A DNA stretch of 11,000 nucleotides from Calvatia gigantea (taxonomy: Eukaryota > Basidiomycota > Agaricomycetes > Agaricales > Lycoperdaceae): assembly GCA_025093985.1 (NCBI GenBank), contig JACAAK010000071.1:1-11000 (forward strand), in the 5' to 3' direction. The position numbers and the translations under genes were made by a program. Of this stretch, positions 7,790 through 11,000 are shown piece by piece. The notes below the pieces were generated by a model. That model had not been told where the DNA came from, did not search any database, and saw only the letters and a list, made by a program, of their open reading frames with translations. How positions within the stretch are numbered: the first letter of the stretch is position 1; the number at the start of each line of letters is the position of its first letter.

Positions 7790-7860
7790 TCCACCAACAC
7801 CAACAACACCAACAACACCAGCAGCACCAACAACAAGCCCAACAACACCAGCACCAAGGG
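7790..7860 (+). repeat. CAACAC-rich simple repeat in gag B
   Basis: An irregular CAACAC/CAGCAC trinucleotide-type tract that encodes an N/T/S-rich linker between the gag core and the zinc knuckle. It was probably variable in length between copies. Confidence 0.7.
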
Positions 7861-8130
7861 CAACAACTCCAAGCCCTCAACGTCTACTGCTACCCCCTCC
7901 TCTTCCACCTTGAAGTCCACTTCATCGGCGAAGCCCAATTTGACTGACAAGCTCGGCAAGGATGGCAAGCTGACTACCGATGAGCACAAACGGCACTTGG
8001 ACAACAACCTCTGTCTCTTCTGTGGAAACACAGGACACAAGGTGAGTGAGTGCAGGAAGAAAGCTGTCTCAGCCGTGAAGGCTGTGGCCCGACTTGCTGA
8101 GGCAGTTGACAGGAACTCTGATAAGAGTTC

Positions 8131-8137
8131 GGGAAAC
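8131..8137 (+). promoter_or_regulatory. -1 ribosomal frameshift slippery site GGGAAAC at the gag-pol junction
   Basis: In the gag frame this reads G GGA AAC followed at once by the stop TAA. It fits the X XXY YYZ rule, and the same heptamer serves gag-pro junctions in some retroviruses. A -1 slip here enters the frame that leads without a stop into the protease. Confidence 0.8.
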
Positions 8138-8145
8138 TAAGTAGT

Positions 8146-8203
8146 GGTCCTCGAGACTCTGCACTAGCTGAGGACTGTGTTGTACTCACTTGTGCCACAG
8201 AGT
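8146..8203 (+). promoter_or_regulatory. Frameshift stimulatory stem, possible pseudoknot
   Basis: GTCCTC (8147-8152) pairs with GAGGAC (8170-8175), flanked by a G-U pair on each side (8146/8176 and 8153/8169). It starts 8-9 nt after the slippery heptamer, the usual spacing. Loop bases ACTCTG (8156-8161) can pair with CAGAGT (8198-8203), giving a possible H-type pseudoknot. Folding was done by eye only. Confidence 0.55.
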
Positions 8204-10002
8204 GTTTCCAACTCAACACGTCTGCTCTTTCTGATCCCAACTCCTTTCAACTGTCTATCTCCTCCTCACTCATCCTCTTCCCCTCCGATACCCATTTCAA
8301 GGCCCTCATTGATAGTGGCTCTACACACTGCTTTGTGGATATTGACTTTATCTGCTCTCATGACCTCCCGACCTCACCCATTCCTCCTGTTGAGCTCTGT
8401 CTTTTCGACAGTTCTTCTAGTGCTTTCATTACTGAACTTGCGAACATCCCAGTCACCTTTGGCTGTGGTGAATCTATGACTCTGGACTTCTTTGTCACTC
8501 AACTCAACTCTTCTTGCTCCATGGTTCTGGGATACAACTGGCTCACCTGCTACAATCCATTGATTGACTGGGCCATGGGCAGTATTACTTTCTGACCACC
8601 ATAGCTTGAAATTCCTGTCACTCCTCCCTGTGTTGCAACTGCCTCTGCTGTGTCCACACATTCCTTGGTGCCCATTTCGGCTGCACCTGCTCCCATAGAT
8701 CCACAGTCCTCTCTGCCCTCTGCCTCCATGCGTCCCCATATCTTCCTGGTGAACGCTGTTGCATTCCTGTGCACCACGCGCATTCTTGGTTCAGTTCAAT
8801 TCAGCCTTAACCTTAACGACCCGTTGATGTCAGCCGCTTCGGCCACCATCAATGAGGAACCTGATGATTGGTCTAACATTCCCAAAGCATATTGCAAGTT
8901 TGCCGATGTTTTCAGTAAAGCGAAGGCCAACATACTTGCCAAACATAGACCCTATGACCTCCAAATCAATCTGGAAGAAGGTGGCCAACCTCTCATTGGT
9001 ACCATCTACTCTCTGTCCCAGACTGAACTGGAGGCCCTCCGTGAATTCATTGAGGAAAACCTTGCCATTGGCTTCATCTGCCCTTCCAACTCCCCTCATG
9101 GAGCTCTGGTCCTTTTTGTCAAGAAGAAGGATGGCTCCCTCCAACTCTGTGTTGACTTCTGAGGTCTCAACCGTATCATGAAGAAGGATCGCTATCCTCT
9201 TCCGCTCATATCTAACCTACTCGACTCTCCACGCAAAGCCCACATTTATACCAAGATCAACCTTCGCCATGCTTACCATCTCGTTCATGTCATGGCTGGT
9301 GATGAATGGAAGACAGCCTTTCAGACCCGCTATGGCTCATTCAAATGGCTTGTTATGCCCTTCAGCCTCACTAATGCACCTGCTGCTTTCCAGCGGTTCA
9401 TGAACGACATCTTCAAGCATCTCCTAGATGTTTGCGTTACGGTCTATCTTGACGATATCCTCATCTACTCTGACAATCTCAACAACCACCGCAAGCAGGT
9501 TAAGGATGTATTAAAGTGGCTCTGCAAACATGGCCTCTACACCTGCGCAGATAAGTGTGAGTTTGAATCTGATACCATTGAATACCTTGGCTACGTCCTC
9601 TCCCCTGAAGGTCTCAGAATGTCTGAGGAAAAGGTCAAGATCATCCAGGACTGGCCCAAACCAAAGAAGGTCAAGGACATACAGTCCTTCCTCGGCTTCG
9701 CCAACTTCTACCATCACTTCATCTACAACTACTCTAATATTGTCGTCCCACTGACCCACCTCACCTGAAAGGGCATGGTGTGGAAATTCAGCGATAACTG
9801 TTGAGAAGCTTTCACATCATTGAAGAACACCTTTATCTCAGCACCTGTTCTCACTCACTGGATACCTGACACTCAGATCATTGTTGAGACCGACGCATCC
9901 AACTACACGCTAGCAGCCATCCTCTCCATCATTACCGAGGATGGTGAAGTTCACCCCATGGCATTCCACTCCCGCACCTTCAGTCCTGCTGAGCTGAATT
10001 AC

Positions 10003-10336
10003 AGTAGTTCTAGAACGCTCTAAGACTAGAACATACCTAGACTATGCCTAGAACTTAATACACATAAATAGAATGACTTATATAATAATTCAAAGTCATA
10101 CCACTTTGAAGTTGTACAACTTTTATATACTATATCTAGACAAGTAACATACCAATACAATACAATACAGTAGCACACCACTGTAGTATATAAACCCCTC
10201 AACTTGACCAGTAGACTCCATTATTTCTACTTGGTTAGGTGGAGACTCAATCTATAACTCTCTTAACACTCTCTTATAATCTGAACTTAAGACATTACCT
10301 CTGAACTATTGAGCTTACTTTATAAGACATTATAAT
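10003..10336. repeat. AT-rich LTR-like segment joined to truncated pol B
   Basis: The sequence leaves pol B after position 10002 and becomes AT-rich without a long ORF. It has a TATATAAA box at 10187-10194, four CTAGA(A)C motifs in the first 55 bases, a perfect 14-bp palindrome AAGTTGTACAACTT at 10109-10122, three CAATA units at 10153-10167, and an inverted pair TACAGT/ACTGTA at 10166-10171 and 10180-10185. This looks like an LTR or other transposable-element promoter region of a further family. I cannot place clear TG...CA ends or a target duplication, so the boundaries are only the points where flanking homology stops. Confidence 0.5.
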
Positions 10337-11000
10337 GGGCACGTACAGATTTCACCTTGGTTAAGCGCAAACATAGAAAAAACCTTCAAGGGCTTTGTCT
10401 AAGAACTCATCATCTTGCGCCATAACATCTTCAAAGAAAATATTTGGAGATTTACCACCAAGCTCCAAAGTCACTGGAATGATATTTTCAGTGGGTATTG
10501 CATGATCAATTGACCGACCTGAGTCGAACCTGTGAATGCAATTTTGGCAATACGTGGTTTGGGTTTGCCAATGGGCGACCAACTTCTACGCCGTAACCAT
10601 TGACTACGTTTAGTACGCCTGCAGGCAATAAATCTTGAATGAGTTCAATTAAAACCAAAATGCTCGCAGGGTTTGTTCTGCAGGTTTAAGTACAATACAG
10701 TTACCCGCAGCCAAAGCAGGAGCAATTTTCCATGTTGCCATAAAAATTTGGGGAAGTTCCATGGAATGATTTGTCCTACCACGCCTAATGGTTCATGGAA
10801 GTGATAGGCAATGGTATCTTCATCAATTTCAGAAATGCACCTTCTTGCGCACGGATACAACCTGCGAAATAGCGGAAATGGTCAATGGCTAAAGGAAGTC
10901 CGCTGCAAGTGTTTCACGAATCGGTTTACCGTTATCCCATGTTTCAGCCACACCCAAATTTTTTCTAGATTTTGTTCTAGACGATCTGCAATTTTAAGGA
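10337..11000 (-). pseudogene. Bacterial-type NAD(P)+ aldehyde dehydrogenase, partial, with many indels
   Basis: Aldehyde dehydrogenases oxidise aldehydes to acids using NAD(P)+. Read leftward from 11000 in shifting frames, the protein text is continuous with the family: DNGKPIRETL, IIPWNFP (10751-10771), [34 protein letters not shown] with the catalytic Glu at 10463-10465, and GEICTC with the catalytic Cys at 10345-10347. It most resembles proteobacterial (Acinetobacter or Moraxella-like) enzymes as far as I remember them; this was not searched. At least eight frame changes occur, near 10371-10382, 10491-10496, 10554-10570, 10667-10673, 10741-10754, 10835-10842, 10895-10899 and 10954-10964, nearly all at or beside short homopolymers. 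The N-terminus lies beyond the window, and the C-terminal part is lost at the junction near 10337. Contamination or a chimeric, error-rich read fits better than a fungal gene. Confidence 0.85.

Larger units (their letters stand above)
6440..8140 (+). pseudogene. gag: Gag of element B, interrupted by stops and a solo LTR
   Basis: Gag forms the virus-like particle and packages the RNA. I chose ATG 6440 because it begins MTTRSQ, as in related elements; ATG 6431 in the same frame is an alternative. One frame (leaving out 6682-6987, a solo LTR plus one target duplicate) runs through an acidic N-terminal part, the retrotransposon gag core (about 7180-7690) with a YYKGL motif, an N/T/S-rich linker, and a CCHC zinc knuckle at 8012-8053 (C-X2-C-X4-H-X4-C), ending at TAA 8138-8140. 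Nonsense codons are TAG 6497-6499, TGA 7337-7339 and TAG 7664-7666, each one C-to-T step from CAG or CGA. The insertion of 306 bases is a multiple of three, so the frame is the same on both sides, though the LTR itself contains stops. Pol follows by -1 frameshift. Confidence 0.85.
5828..10002 (+). mobile_element. Ty3/gypsy element B, 5' LTR through RNase H, 3'-truncated and degenerate
   Basis: In order: LTR, self-priming PBS, gag, frameshift site, and pol up to the RNase H motif AELNY. Over 8749-10002 it aligns with element A at a constant offset of 8568 with no indel. The Pol proteins are clearly related yet differ at many residues, and the LTRs differ in length (548 against 622 bp), so this is a sister family or an old copy. 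Eight in-frame stops and a solo LTR inside gag make it dead. Integrase, chromodomain, any antisense gene and the 3' LTR are missing because the sequence switches at about 10003. The left flank is CATGC, the expected target duplication. Confidence 0.9.
8125..10002 (+). pseudogene. pol: Pol of element B: protease, RT, partial RNase H; truncated, with stops
   Basis: The frame opens at 8125, overlaps the end of gag by 16 nt and is -1 relative to gag. Protease: DSG at 8311-8319 and a closing LGYNWL at about 8527-8544. RT: YLDD at 9445-9456 is kept, but the first catalytic Asp is Asn (TKIN, 9259-9261), from ATCGAC to ATCAAC, so RT would be inactive. RNase H: the first Asp (9892-9894) is present and the sequence breaks off after AELNY at about 10002, before the catalytic Glu. 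In-frame stops: TGA 8593-8595, TAG 8602-8604, TGA 9160-9162, TGA 9766-9768, TGA 9802-9804. The stops at 9160, 9766 and 9802 align with CGA, CGC and CAA in element A. There is no frameshift indel over 1254 bases. Confidence 0.9.

Noticed and set aside
7696..7947. Q/H-rich plus-strand ORF
   Set aside because: Alternative frame of the CAACAC repeat in gag; the gag frame continues through it to the zinc knuckle.
10218..10338. Self-priming pair (CCATTAT at 10218-10224 with ATAATGG at 10332-10338)
   Set aside because: Only 7 bp, AT-rich, and partly inside the bacterial junction; not comparable with the exact 11-bp pair of element B.
10337..11000. Functional horizontally acquired aldehyde dehydrogenase gene of the fungus
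   Set aside because: No frame is open across it, no intron pattern can rescue eight shifts, and the indel pattern looks like sequencing error. Transfer is not excluded, only less likely.

Overview
The window is a stack of LTR retrotransposons from a filamentous basidiomycete, most likely an Agaricomycete. The organism call is an inference from the chromodomain-bearing Ty3/gypsy pol of Tf1/sushi type, the very short intron in a retrotransposon cargo gene, and the style of the LTRs. There is no ordinary single-copy host gene and I saw no RNA gene or CRISPR array.

Layout. Positions 1-5335 hold the 3' part of Ty3/gypsy element A: an uninterrupted pol ORF (1-3291: RT, RNase H, integrase, GPY/F segment, chromodomain), then an antisense two-exon gene (4577 down to 3415) that becomes a Zn2Cys6-like protein only after a 47-nt intron is removed, then a polypurine tract and the 622-bp 3' LTR (4714-5335). 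Positions 5336-5827 are a decayed, reverse-oriented piece of another gypsy pol (element C), caught between two LTRs. Positions 5828-10002 are element B, a relative of A: 5' LTR of 548 bp, a Tf1-like self-priming PBS, gag, a -1 frameshift site, and pol broken off inside RNase H. Its gag contains a 301-bp solo LTR with a 5-bp target duplication. Positions 10003-10336 are AT-rich, LTR-like DNA with a TATA box. From about 10337 to the end lies a reverse-strand piece of a bacterial-type aldehyde dehydrogenase, full of single-base indels.

How the parts work together. In both A and B the LTR carries TATATAAA followed 34 nt later by AGTCTGA, the predicted start of the RNA. In B the first 11 nt of that RNA are exactly complementary to the 11 nt just after the LTR, which is the signature of self-primed reverse transcription. 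B also shows how Pol is made: the heptamer G GGA AAC directly precedes the Gag stop, the -1 frame leads into protease-RT, and a stem can form 8-9 nt downstream.

Decay differs by region. A pol is open throughout. B and C carry many nonsense codons, each explicable by one C-to-T change, with no indel in a 1254-bp alignment of A and B. The bacterial-type end shows the opposite: conserved protein text with about eight indels at or beside short homopolymers. That contrast points to a chimeric or contaminant end rather than old DNA of the same genome.
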